DNA of 64,000 nt from Clitopilus passeckerianus (taxonomy: Eukaryota > Basidiomycota > Agaricomycetes > Agaricales > Entolomataceae): NCBI GenBank assembly GCA_944990035.1, contig CALYLX010000136.1:992001-1056000 (forward strand), in the 5' to 3' direction. The notes beneath the pieces are model-generated. The model did not search any database and was not told where the DNA came from. It was given only the letters and a program-made list of their open reading frames with translations. The translations under genes were made by a program, and so were the position numbers. Of this stretch, positions 33,504-45,326 are shown piece by piece (position 1 is the stretch's first letter; each line of letters starts with the position of its first letter).

Positions 33504-35913
33504 TTACACAGATCTGTGAGCTTTGGCCCAAACTCTCCCAGGCAAACCTAAGGTGCCTCCTCGCCGTGCGATCTCCGCGAGCTTTTCTGGTGCCAGCTCT
33601 GCTCCCATTGCCCCACTAATCTCAACAGAAACGCCTCTGGGTTTGGTCTCATCGTAAGACACTGAGATCTCTACCAACCCCGACATTGGCGGTCGTTCGG
33701 GAGAGGTCATGACGATCCTGGGTCGGCGCGGTCGTATTGGCATCGGGTCGAGCTCTGTTCCTGGCGTTTGGAACATGATATCGGTCTCGATGTTTGTTGA
33801 AGGCAAGAACACGTTGACGGGGATCTTGCTTGGTGTGATATTTCCTGTGGGCAGAATTAGATGATGAAGGGTGATACCGACATTCTCAACTTACCGCTAA
33901 GAACGGCCTGAAGCTCTTCCTCTGTGGCCCCTGAATCTTCTACCATCGGAGCTTCAGTCGCCTGAGATCCTTCTGCGACCCAATTTTGGCCCTTGATGAC
34001 CTCATTTAACCAGCATTGCTCGCGAACGACCTGCACACATGTCAGCCAATTAATGGCGGAGCCGAATTTTAGGTGCATACTTCGAGGATACCCCAGACCT
34101 CTTTCATGCTGTGGACTGGTACCCTTTCGAGCCTATATCCGGGCTCCGTGGGAGCAGTTAACCGTAGTTTCAGTGGCGGATGTGCTCCAGATGGCGATTC
34201 CTGTAGTTTATCCAGTCAGCCCTATAACCTGAAAGCTCAAACAGGTATACGCACATATAAAGTGGTATATCTTTCTGCGGGTTGAGATGATTGTGGCGAG
34301 ATCTATAATATCATCAGGTGAGTAAACCATTGTAACGAGATGGAACAAGGATACCCACTAGGAGGTCGACCCAACTATGCTTTCCTAGCGACATCATGTC
34401 AAGCGAGTCAAACCCACCCAGCGGGTTCACAATTAGTTCAATGTCTCTCATTCTCGACTGGCTCATGACCACGCCTCGAGTCTTGCCGTCATCAGTGAAG
34501 TCCAATTGCCAAAAGTACGTTCCGCCGTCTGGCTCATTTGCAGGGATCATCGAAGCGACCAAATTGGTTATTTGAGGGAATGTGTGGTCGATATCAGCAC
34601 CTTGTGGGGCGAGTGTAAAAGTAGGACGCGATGAGAAGGTCGACATCGACATAGAGACCGAGAACAGATGGGCTGCAGAAGAGGGTATGAGGGACAGCGT
34701 TGCGGTCACTGCTCCTGACGGACGAGAGCGCAGGTAAGAGCGTAGAGTGGAAGAAGCGATATCGAGTATGGGAAATGCATCCTCCTTCTCGGGTGATTTG
34801 GATCCTTGATCGTTCTGTAGGAGAGAAAGATATGACAAGGGAGAAATGTGAACAAGGAAGGAGACGGAGGGCGCTGCGAGGTAGGAAAGGGGAAGACCGT
34901 GGGCCCGGAGCAGAAAGATATCTAGCGGGGCACGTTCAGCGCCTAGAGCACTGCAGAGATTAACATTTCAATACATTGGCATCGTAAAAGCAAAAATAGT
35001 ACTGACGTTGAGATTGCTGACGCTTCTGTCTTTGCGAAAGTCATGAGAACCGGATAAAGCTCGTCCACATCCCCAAACCATTTCAACCCGCCATCTTCCT
35101 GCCTTGCAGCAAGGCGGTCCAGCATGAACAAGTAGCGAAAGTGTCCCAGAACTGCTTTCCCAAGCTGTGATGCCTCTCCATAGGTGCGGGTACCTTCAGG
35201 CTTTTGACTTCTGTGCAAAATCGCTGGATTGCCTCGAAGAGAAAGGCGTCCAATGTCATAGCGCTTTGGCCTCCACTATTAGGCCGCATGGATTCTGATA
35301 TAGCATATGAAGTCTTGACGTTCTGAACATTGATCTTGGGATGATTGGGTTCGCTTTTGTTGACGGCAAAATCCACATCGATGACCAGTACCTTCCCTCC
35401 TAGCACAAGACTGATTTTCCCCGGCTCCCCATCGTCTTTGAAGGTCTCCATTCCGACAGAAGAACCCCAGGTTTCAATACGAGAAACACACCACTCGACT
35501 AGGGCAGTTGGGTCCAGCGGAATCTCTTCGTCATATCTAGACTTTGTTCGTTCGCGTAGAGTCTCTACAACGTGTTGTACACCTTGACTGGACTACTGAA
35601 GATGCTGGTAAGAGATCAGGCCATCTTTTCGACAGACGACAGATTCATTCACCTTCTGAAGCGTGTTCGTTATCGTCGAGTTCTGCCGTAGAATGGAGAC
35701 GAGCTTTTGATTCTGAACTTGCATTGTGGCATATTTGTTCAAAGAATCGGCGAGACGGTCTGCGCCATGAACTAGGTCTTGCAATCGTGCGCACAGGTCT
35801 TCAGTCGATGCAGCAAAAGGGTGCGTCGCATGAGCAGATGTTATATCATGAGTCTGGAATTTCTGTATGGACCAGAGGAGATTGTCATTGTTGATGGTGG
35901 AAGAGGAAGACAT
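33504..35913 (-). CDS. MED1: Mediator complex subunit 1
   Basis: Middle-module subunit of RNA polymerase II Mediator. The N-terminal exon (MSSSSTINNDNLLWSIQKFQ) is helical. The next gives VEWCVSRIETWGSSVGMETF and ISLVLGGKVLVIDVDFAVNK, the Med1 core. Then come FLFEAIQRFCTEVKSLKVPA, FAKTEASAISTSVLFLLL-like helices and DGGTYFWQLDFTDDGKTRGV. Late exons give YRLERVPVHSMKEVWGILEV, VREQCWLNEVIKGQNW and EISVSYDETKPRGVSVEISG. It ends KAHRSV. Length is about 620 residues. The assignment rests on the order of these blocks and is fairly but not fully certain. Confidence 0.75.
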
Positions 35914-36181
35914 GGATGCACGATATTATTCCGCTTGATCAAACAAATAGGGTATGGTGTATGTATATCTACAGAATGAACTAAACAATAGCTATGCTAC
36001 AACAAATGCAAGAAATCGTAAAGATATCATATATCATGTTGGAGGCCAGGATGCGTCCCGTGGGCCATTTTCTTGCCATATGCCTCCCAAATAGATATCT
36101 GGTAGTCTCTAATAGTTTTCGAAGATATATCTAGGAAATGTATGATGGAAGCTTTCCAGCCTTCCAATCGTAGAGTTTCGG

Positions 36182-39100
36182 CTATTGAAAGAGATGTTTC
36201 TGGTGGAGATCCAAGAGACCCATGCCGAGGGATGTGTAGGTGTAGATTGGGGTAAAAGGGTCATAATATGTCGTAAGGAACATTTCCCTTGCGCGCCGTA
36301 CAGATGCCCTGGATAGAGTAAGTTCCTTGGGTGTTTGATGGAATGTTAGGGCTGCGTACCGATACATAAGCAAGAACAGGCCCAGTTGAAGAACCACAAA
36401 GGCCCAGAAGAAGTACGATTTAGAGAATCTTCTGCCGGCTGTCTGCAATTTTGAGCGCAGGAACCCATTTGTGGCAGACGAGGATAGTGTTTTTGAGACC
36501 GTCTTCCTGGCTTCTTGGGCCTGAGACGAGAGTTCTTTCAGCTCTTTGATTCGTGCTCGATCTAATTCAAGACCAGAACTAGGAGAAATGTGAGTTTCGA
36601 TACACATCACAGAGAGAAAGAATCTTACTTATCGAGTCCTTCAAGCCCTTCAGCGAGTTCTGAGAGACCTTGGCGAACGCGAGCCAATGCTTCTAGTCGG
36701 TCCATAGGCGTTGAGTCAATATGCTCCCATGTATCGTCGCCGGTCGCCTCAGCTTCCGCCGTTGTGTCAGCCTCTACAGCTCGGGCTTTGCCCTTGTCTT
36801 TGCGCTCCTTGACAGGTGGCGACTCATCGTCGTCCGTCACCTCCCTACCGTAAGCATCCAGTATACGGATACCAGCTTTTCTGCCTGTACTGGATGGCGT
36901 CGACGTGACTGGCCCACCGACCTCAGTGGAGGCATTGGAGGATATATCTGTGCTGTCTCCATGGGTGTCAAATCGGACCTTCATCATGCTCTTCTTTGCG
37001 GCGGCTGGTGTAGCGAAATAAGCACCTGGTGGTGCAGGAGTCTTGAAAAGGTCGTTCTCGCGAAGGTGTGGTCTGGTACGATAGAACTGGCATTGGACTG
37101 GTCGTCGGCATGGCCAGCTGGCGCGGGTGTGGGGATATATGCCCCTGGTGGGCGGGGTGTCTTGAGCTCGTGAATGGGAGTTCTGAGGCTCTTCGGAGGA
37201 GAGTCGAAAACATTGTCAGGCACTCTCTGAGGCTGGGCTGGCGTCGCAAACCAGGCTCCGGGAGGCTTAGGTGTCTTCATTGCAGTAAGGTTTGGTTGCT
37301 GAGTTGTGTCTGGTGTCTTGAAGCGCCCGCTTTCTTGGAATCCATCCTCAGATGACGATGGTGGATCTGGAAGATCCGGAAGGTTCCTCGGTGGTGTGGG
37401 TATGTGGAAATCCACCTTGGATGTACTAAAGGAGGCACGGCGAGGAGGTGTCGCAAGTACCGACTGGAAGGAAGTCTCTGCTCGGGAAGGTGATTCTGGC
37501 TGAGGTGCGATAGGAGAAAACTGCTCGGTTTCCGGGGAGGACTCCTCTGCGGATTGTGCTGACTCGAAGGCATCTGGTGCTGTCTCTTCCTCAAGCAACG
37601 ACCTTTGCTGTACAGGTAGAGGGTTTGGAGGAGACAGCTGCAGGTTGGTCCGTATGGTGGGCGTATTATCTTGCAGCACGTCATCCGCAAAATCATCCTG
37701 AACATCATCTTCAACAACCGGCGGCAGTACCGAGACTTCGTCTTCTTCTTGGGCGAAGTCACTCTCTGGAAAGGACTGTGAGAACCGATATTTACGGAAA
37801 CCTGAGGTCAAAACCTACCATGCATATCTTCTGCTTCTATATCATCTTGAGATAAAAGGTGTTGGGAAACCTCAATATGATCGTCTGATAAATCCCCTTG
37901 CATGGGCTCGTCCTGAGAACGTTCTCCTTCTGACGCCTCGGCATCTGGGACGTGGCCATTTGACATGTTGATGTTGATTTCTGGCTCCGTGTCTGTCTCT
38001 ACATCGGTTTCCACAAGGTCTAATGGACGAGTATCCTGCTTGCGCCTTAGCACGGCCAAGTCAGATTCTTTGGGTCGAGGGCGAGGCTGAGGCTGGGGAG
38101 AGGTGAGACGAGTAAAAGAGGAGCCTGACTGGGAGCTCGTAGAGTTCGAGTTCCCTCTCGTTCGAGGAGATGAGCCAAAGCGCAAACTGGTTGTGGGTGA
38201 GCGCGAGGGTGGCTGAGGAGAGTGGCGGGAGGTGCTTGGACTGCCATAGAAAGAGTGTGGGCGTGTGGAGGACAGCTTTGGTATCCGAGAAGGCGACGCT
38301 GAGCTTGGAGGTGACTTCGCATGGTGGCCATCCTAAGATGGGTCGGAGAAGGTTGAGGTGATATATGTCCCAAAGAAGCATTCATCTTCTTCGTCACCGC
38401 TGATTGCAGGCTCTCGGCTCTAACTCGTGGGGCTGGCCGAACAGTTGAAGGAGACCCAGGCTCATACGATTGGGGAGGCGGGCTCGACAATTTGTGTTGG
38501 TGATCCCACTTTGGTCTTCGGGCGTTCCAATTGCGTTCCCGTTCGTGCAGTGCTTCAACAACCTCTGGCTCCGACCTTCCGTCATAGCTTAGATTGTTTA
38601 GAGAATGGGCAGGAGAGCTGGCTCTAGAAGAAGAGAACGAGTCTGTTCGTCCTAACGTCCTTCGGCCAATGTCCGTAAGGCTGCTAATACTGGTTTTTCG
38701 AGGCCTTTGGCCAGCCAACTCTGGAGATCGCAGGCTGAGGCTTGAAGTTGGGCGCGTGAGTCTACTTTGTGGTTTGTTCCAACTATGCTCCCGGTGCAAG
38801 ATACGATCCTTTTGCTTGACCGTAGCTTCTCCGTCTGTTCAACTGATGAGTTGAGTTGTACGTAATGTCAAAATAGAACTCACTCGAAACGAGAGAGGAC
38901 GTCGAGGACGTAAGACTGAAATTTGAACTATGTCTTCGAAGACGAGAAGTATCCGCATGAGAATGCTGTTGGTGGTGGTGGTCAGGTGCTTCATGATGCG
39001 GAGTGACGGGTCTATTCCAGTTTCGCTCTCGCTCATGGATTTGTATCGGATCACCTGCATCGCTCATGGAGTCTGGAGGCAATAAACGTGTCAGTAGGGC

Positions 39101-40418
39101 ACAATGGCTGGGAATGCGATGGTGCCTACCATTGTAAAGGCTGACCAACCTCTTGGCTGCACTCAGTGAGCGAGGTCTTTCGTGTGGACGTGATTTTCCA
39201 TGGCCCAAGGAGCTAAGCATCGCCTTTCCCTTGCTTTGTTTCGTCGCTGGAAACGGGACAGGAGGTGCAGAAGCTGAGAAACGAGTTAGTTTATGGCGGC
39301 CAATAGCAGATGGACTATCCTTACTAGATGCCTGGCTGTGCTTATCGCTTTCTGCGTCTGAAGCACCGAAACCGTCCATAGCACGCTGCATAGTAGTATC
39401 ATCTCCCAGAAGATCTGTGAATGGGTTAAGAATGATTCTCGGAGGACACTACCAGAAAAAAGCTGACTTGACTGAGACCTAGAGTTCATGTTCATTCTGA
39501 AAGACTCTCTGAACGAATTCATAGCAGGTGTAGTAGAGATGTCTGCCGAGTTATTGAGAATATATCCACCATGGACACTGTCGGTATCTGAGACTTCATC
39601 TGAAAGGCGGATTGGTGAGAAGTAGTTCCAGAGACGGTCAAAAGGCGGGCATACGGGCGAATAACGAATTTGGCAGATGCTGGTCCTTTATTTGTGTATG
39701 AGAGTTGTTTAGGCGCTCGCGAAGAACGTCGAATGTTGATGCAGAACTCGACTTATAGGAAGCTTCGGACCGTTGAGCGGATTCTTACGCCACGAAATAA
39801 GTACGAGACAGCTAGATGGACGTGGAAGAACTTACTAGCCGCATCGAGCTCCTCGTCGCTCAGACTCTTCTTCTTTCCTTTCATCTTCTCTCTCTCCTGT
39901 TGGACCGTAGGGCTATTCTCTACCTCGCTTGTGTCCACACTATTTCGCCTCAACCTGCCTAGGCTAGCCCTCCGTGGTGTACTCCCGGGTTCGCGTAAAG
40001 CGCGCGAGAAAATATCTTTAACACTCTTCTGTGCAAAGCTAGGAGCATCCGGTTGTCCAACTGAGCCCATGTCATATTGGGACTCGTGTTCCGTAGGAGG
40101 AGGTAGTGGTTGGGACGAAGGCGCCAAGGGCGTTTTATTAGGATCCGGTATTCGAGAGAGTACAGCGCGTAGGCGTGCAGCGGGCGTCTCAGCAGAGTCT
40201 AAGAAAGCTGTCGCCGGTTTTGGGGTAGGTTGTTCATCGTCCTCGGGACCGCCATTAGAGTGTCCTCCATTCGCGTTATTTGTGGAGTAGGTATCGCTTG
40301 TAGTGTCTGGCCAGCGGTGGGTGTTTGACGGACCTGCGCCGGGGGTCTGAAGGCCCTCGCCGCGGCGGTTCAGACGAAGGCGGGGGATAGGCAGCACGTT
40401 CGACGATGGGCTAGCCAT
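36182..40418 (-). CDS. Very large disordered protein with C-terminal membrane anchor
   Basis: It starts MASPSSNVLPIPRLRLNRRG at 40418 and runs about 1,250 residues through many exons. Most of it is Ser/Pro/Glu-rich. Two repeat types are visible. A motif like HERERNWN occurs near 39040, 38540 and (degenerate, HREHSWN) 38790. A motif KTPxPPGAxxxTPA occurs near 37260, 37150 and 37035. After the last comes KVRFDTHGDS, RKAGIRILDAYGREVTDDDE and LARVRQGLSELAEGLEGLDK. The final exon has a coiled-coil-like helix and one membrane span (SYFFWAFVVLQLGLFLLMYR). Only about 55 residues follow it, so it looks tail-anchored. Near 37057-37062 the frame slips by -1. I do not recognise the family; a spindle-pole or nuclear-envelope role is only a guess. 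Confidence 0.75.
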
Positions 40419-40589
40419 CACCGACAGCGTTGAGTACAAGGCGCGGGCTCAACACGCTTGGGAAACGAAGATTGCTCCCACGTGATCCCAAACGACTTTG
40501 GCGACGTGCGCGTAGGCGGCGTGGAAGCTCATGTCCTTTGGAAAGCTTGCGTATATTGTACAGTAATAAATTACAAGAACAGAGGCGTA

Positions 40590-41744
40590 CTACGAGCCAC
40601 CGACGTACTTCCTAACCACCCTCTCCCAACATTCTCCCATGTGCATATGAGGCCCTTCACACACGTCGAAATCCACACCACCCTTTTCATCCAATGCACG
40701 TAGCCCAATCCAGTCTTCCTTGTACAGTGGCTGCTGGCGCATGGGGATTATAGTCTTGCCCGTAGGTCTCATGACAATCTGTCCATTTGATTCAGCGGGC
40801 GGTGGGATTTCTTCCGCGCCAAACCATGAACTCTCCGGTGGGATTACAGTCACGTCTTCCGTGAATCTGAGGAGGACAAGCTTGTTCAGGGAAGCAAAGT
40901 TGGCCGCATAAGTCTGATTACGTTCTTCAGGTCGTTCGTTATTGATATCAGGCAAGAAGACGTTTCCTTCCAGATACTCCTCGTAGTTGTCAGGATCGCG
41001 GAAGTATTGAGCCTACAAAGATAGAGTCAGGCTGAGGGGAGAAAAGTGGTGAGGGCAAGGTGATGCCTACCTGGATAGAGTTGTGTTGTGCCCATTCGCC
41101 ATAGATTGCAGCTTTGGCAGCTCTTCTGACTAGTTTGCAGACCAAATCGGCAAAACTGCAGGGCGGTATGTCCGATATGCCCATATGTTGAGAGCCAAAG
41201 GTCAGGAGATTGTTGACAGGCGGCGAGTTGTAGCGTTCAACATATGCTCGAAGAAATTGGCCCCCTTCAGGAACATAAGTAGAGCGAGAGATGGATCCTT
41301 TAGGAAAGGCCAACCTTGGGACAGACCCATGGCGTCGAAGCCGCCAGACAGCTCTGGTATCGATGCAAGTTGGTCTGCAACAAATTCCACCTGTTCATTC
41401 ACCTGTCCAAACTACAACAGGGAGGGATCAACATGAGGATGTGCGCAAGTCTGAAGAACGTACGAAGCTGTCACGCCTGTCTTTGTCGAGCTCTTCATCA
41501 ATCCAGACTGAATGAATGAATATGCCAGGGTAGATGTCTTTAATCAAGTTCTGGAATTCGACTATTCCCTCCGAGGAATGTGAATCACCTATTACCAATT
41601 GTCATTGAGCGACTAGACATTCTAACCAGCGAACTGTGGCGCACCAAGACCATGCCATATGACCAGGGGCCGAGGTTTCGTAGCAGGTGCCGCATATGAA
41701 GCAGCAAGCAGCGAAATAGTCCAGAAGAAGTTCGAGAGCCTCAT
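40590..41744 (-). CDS. PPT1: Palmitoyl-protein thioesterase (PPT1-type)
   Basis: Lysosomal/vacuolar or secreted enzyme that removes palmitate from cysteines. The start at 41744 gives a signal peptide (RLSNFFWTISLLAASYAA). KPRPLVIWHGLG follows, then FIHSVWIDEELDKDRRDSF. FDAMGLSQGGQFLRAYVERY holds the nucleophile serine in GLSQG, and NLLTFGSQHMGISDIPPC is the next conserved block. The C-terminal part includes NEERNQTY-like glycosylation context and VTVIPPESSWFGAEE. The catalytic histidine probably lies in CEGPHMHMGECW. It ends VRKYVGGS at 40590. Introns include a short one of 38 nt after APQFAG. Length, about 310 residues, is normal. Confidence 0.93.
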
Positions 41745-42880
41745 CGCTGCGAGATACGAGAGAGCTTAAACTGCGGGCTGAGCGGACTCGGTTGCCATTT
41801 ATTTGGTCCGAGGCTTCCTCCGTCGCGATCAAACGTGGCCAGAGAGAAACCTCACCTTCGAGAGGCTTCAACAGTGGTACAATGGATTGGTATCTTCAGC
41901 TCAGCTCCTCTATCATACCGGCCCGCTGTCTTGTAGATTCAGGCCACTATTCAGATAAGCCTCGTTGGTGTTTCCAGCAATACATTGATGATGAGACTGT
42001 TCCGCCCGTGTTCCTCTGGTTATCATACGATATCTCATGCTAATTCAATTCTCCCCCTGAAACTGTCGATCTGTGCGGCGAAATCTCGACAGGATATCTG
42101 TCCTGGTCGTGTGCACGGAGCTTGCTTCGAAAATTGCAGAGCTCTCGGCGTTGGTCAGATGTGCACGATTGTTGGTGGCTGTGGGGATCTCCAAACGCGG
42201 CCTTGGCCATGGCCGTTATCTCTTACCAATGGACTCGGCGCTGGACTTGAGCGTCGAAACGGATGAATATCAGAGGCGAACCTTGTATACACACGGTTCT
42301 TCTCGGTGTTTGATTCATAACAACGCCGGCTGGAAGACAGTTAATGTAGTCCGTGGCATCCCATGATACAGAATGATTATCGCTTGGACCGGTCGTGGCG
42401 ATTTCGTTTGATGGAAACCTTTCAACTTTGACAATTCTGCAGCCATATGGACACCCAGCCATCAACCCATATGGAAGCTCTCCATAAGCATATCTCCTCC
42501 CCGGTTCCCGTCCTCACCGAGTAGGCTAATAGTGGTTCATGGCAGTGCCATTGGCTCTAGATCCAATGGATCCTTCAGACTTTCAAATTTTGGAGTAGCT
42601 AGTAATCCAAGTATCATAGAAGATGTCAAGGACTTCAGTTGTCAGAGGTGCCTGGAACCGAATTCCAAGGGGCACGCCCCGCCTTCACGGGTTATATCCA
42701 CATGGACAGTACCCACCGCTACCTTATCGAGTTATCAGAACCCTTTCAGTTATACGCGCGCTCAACTGAATAAAAGCGCAGGGAAGCAAATTTCTCGAGT
42801 CCCCCGGCGGTTTTCAACAGACCTCCTCTGGCACTTTTCGTCCTTGCTCTGTGACCACCTCATCACCGTCGACAGACGCA
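41745..42880. other. 1.1 kb upstream of the nucleoside transporter
   Basis: No convincing gene. Several 80-125-codon open frames on both strands lack domain character and overlap each other. The last 120 bp is probably the promoter and leader of the transporter, with an ATAAAAG stretch at 42770-42776. I see no repeats. Confidence 0.4.
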
Positions 42881-45166
42881 ATGGCCACAATCCAAGACGA
42901 GGAACGTAGGCATGTTTCTACCATCGACGTGCACCAGCCTGGTGCCATGAAGCGTACCTCCTCAGAGTCCTTTACCAAGGACAAGGCGGATTTCGACGAA
43001 AAGATTGCTCACGGCTCGGGTGACCCAGAGGTCGCTCAAGTCGAGGAGGTAAAGCCTCAAAGTCTCTATCAGAGGTTCCGACCTCTGGTACTCGCTGCTA
43101 CCGCAGCTCTCATTCTGGGATGGTGGATCAGCTCAACAATTCTCAAGGACACTCGGCATAGATGGTGCGTAAACTCCGGATGCAGGGGTGCATTGATACC
43201 AGACCTGACTGTCTATTCCAGGATCGTCCAAACGTTCTTTGCTTGGTCTTTCCTAGCGTACGTTGATTACGAGTTTATCTCTCACCCCAGTACTCAGCTC
43301 ATGGATGTTTTAGAATCATCGCATTCCGTTTCCTCCCCAACTCAATCATCACACGACCCGTCGAAGCAGTTTGGGTGCCTCTCCTCGAGAAGCCCTTCTA
43401 CCGCCTCCCTTACCGCACACGGCTTGCAGGTGGATGGCTCTGCCTTTTGGGAATTGTCTTTGGCTCCGCGTTCGGTTTCCCCCTCCAGGACGTGAGTTCC
43501 GACAATAGTTCCTGAATTTTTACCTGGAGCACTAACATGTTCCGTCAAGGGTACTACCTACGGTGACCGTGCTATCTCAGTTCTTGGCCTCGCCATTTTC
43601 CAATTCTGCTTCTGGGCGACCTCGAGGAAGCGAAAGGAAGTGCCCTGGTATGAGTGTATTCCTTTTTCCACTTGTACAGTTACTACACGATTCAAAGGCC
43701 CACTGTGATCGTCGGTCTCTTCCTGCAACAAGCCATTGCTCTCTTCGTTTTGAGGACCGATGCTGGTTTCAAGATCTTTAGGTGGATTGCCACCCTCGCT
43801 GGCGACTTCCTCAACCAAGCCCTTGCTGGTGCTGCGTTCTTCTTCGACCCAGAAGTCATTGGCAAGCATTGGTTCTTCGTCAACACCCTCGCCTCCATCA
43901 TCTTCTTCATTGCATTCGTTCAAATGCTTTACTACCTCGGCGTCATGCAATGGGTTATCAAACACTTGTGCGTCTCTTTTTCGTCAATTCCAGGGTTTCT
44001 TGTTGATCATGTATCAAGCGCTTGGTTCTTCTTCAAGATTATGAACGTCTCCGGTGCTGAGGCTGTTGTCGCTGCTGCATCTCCCTGGATTGGTCAAGGA
44101 GAGTCCGCTTGTCTCGTTCGCCCCTATGTCGATCGTAAGTTAATCTTTTGGATACATTCGAGCAGAGCTCATATCAATGTATAGTTATGACCGAGTCGGA
44201 GCTCCATGTCACCATGACCTCTGGATTCTCAACTATCGCAGGTTCCGTGCTTGCTGCCTACATCAGCTTGGGTGTCCCCGCTCAGAATCTCATCACCTCC
44301 TCCGTCATGTCGATCCCCGCCTCCATTGCCATCTCCAAGATGCGTCTCCCTGAAACCGAGGAGCCAGTCACCCGTGGCCACGTCACTGTGGATCGTGGAG
44401 ACGAAGGCAAGCACAAGCCCGTACGTTATTCTTCTCATCGCTGTCTCGTTTCGAGCAGTAATCACCTCTCTCGGTCAGGCCAATGCTCTCCATGCTTTCA
44501 GCAATGGTGCTACCTTTGGTTTGATTGTGGCTGGCCAAATTTTGTAAGACCCTCGTGCTCCTTTATCTCCTAGCTCCACCGAATTGACTTCTCCATAAGG
44601 ACCAATGTATTGACTGTCCTCGCACTTGTGGCTACGTGAGTTCATCTCCAGCAAGTTTGACGTCCAATCATCATCTGACCTTTCCTCCCTTCTAGAATCA
44701 ACGGCCTGCTAACATGGGTTGGACGAGGCTTTGGTATCCACCACTTGACCTTGGAACTTATCATTGGCTACATCTTCTACCCTATCACCTTCCTCCTCGG
44801 TGTTCCCCGCAAGGAGATCCTTCGCGTCTCGCAGCTCTTCGCTGAGAAACTCGTCGCCAACGAATTCTCCGCCTACCTCACCCTGCAGAAGTTGGAAGCT
44901 GACGTTGCAACAAAATTGAGCCCCCGCGCTTACACCATCGCGTCGTACGGCCTCTGTGGTTTCGCCAACCTTGGATCACTCGGTATCCAGATTGGTGTCC
45001 TTGGAGCTTTGGCACCCTCACGGGGCAGGGTTATCGCTCGCATTGCTCTTCTGCTATGATTTGCGGGTTCATGTCGACCCTCCAAACGGCCGGTATTGTG
45101 TACGTTTCTTCCATACACTTCATCTGATAAAGTACTGATATCGGTTCACAGCGGCATGTTGGTCTA
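42881..45166 (+). CDS. Concentrative nucleoside transporter (CNT/SLC28)
   Basis: Plasma-membrane H+ or Na+ coupled nucleoside uptake. The N-terminus is cytosolic and acidic ([20 protein letters not shown]), followed by about a dozen membrane spans. [35 protein letters not shown] and [20 protein letters not shown] are the core CNT blocks with the QGES and TSGFSTIAG signatures. [20 protein letters not shown] and [20 protein letters not shown] follow. After VIARIAL the frame slips by -1 at 45047-45052, and the reading continues as [16 protein letters not shown] with a final exon ending GMLV. One base seems missing. It pairs functionally with the nucleoside hydrolase at 16 kb. Confidence 0.94.
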
Positions 45167-45326
45167 ATTTATTGAGGATTCCTCTCGTGTAACTTTTCCG
45201 ATGATTTAATGATACCTGTATGCCTACAACGAAAGGAGGGCTTTACTGATTTCTAATGCGCTGTTGTCTCTAGTAGTGTAGTCACGATTGCAATAAAAGG
45301 GTATATTGCTTTCACAGATGTACACG

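Noticed and set aside
37770..37830. Apparent stop after EDMHGRF in the scaffold gene
   Set aside because: A 53-nt intron (GTAGGT...TTCCAG) gives EDMHESDFAQEED in phase.
38336..38401. Apparent frameshift in the large scaffold gene after PSPTHL
   Set aside because: A 65-nt intron (GTGACG...CTTAG, with CTCAAC as branch site) joins LQSA to DGHHAKSPP in phase.
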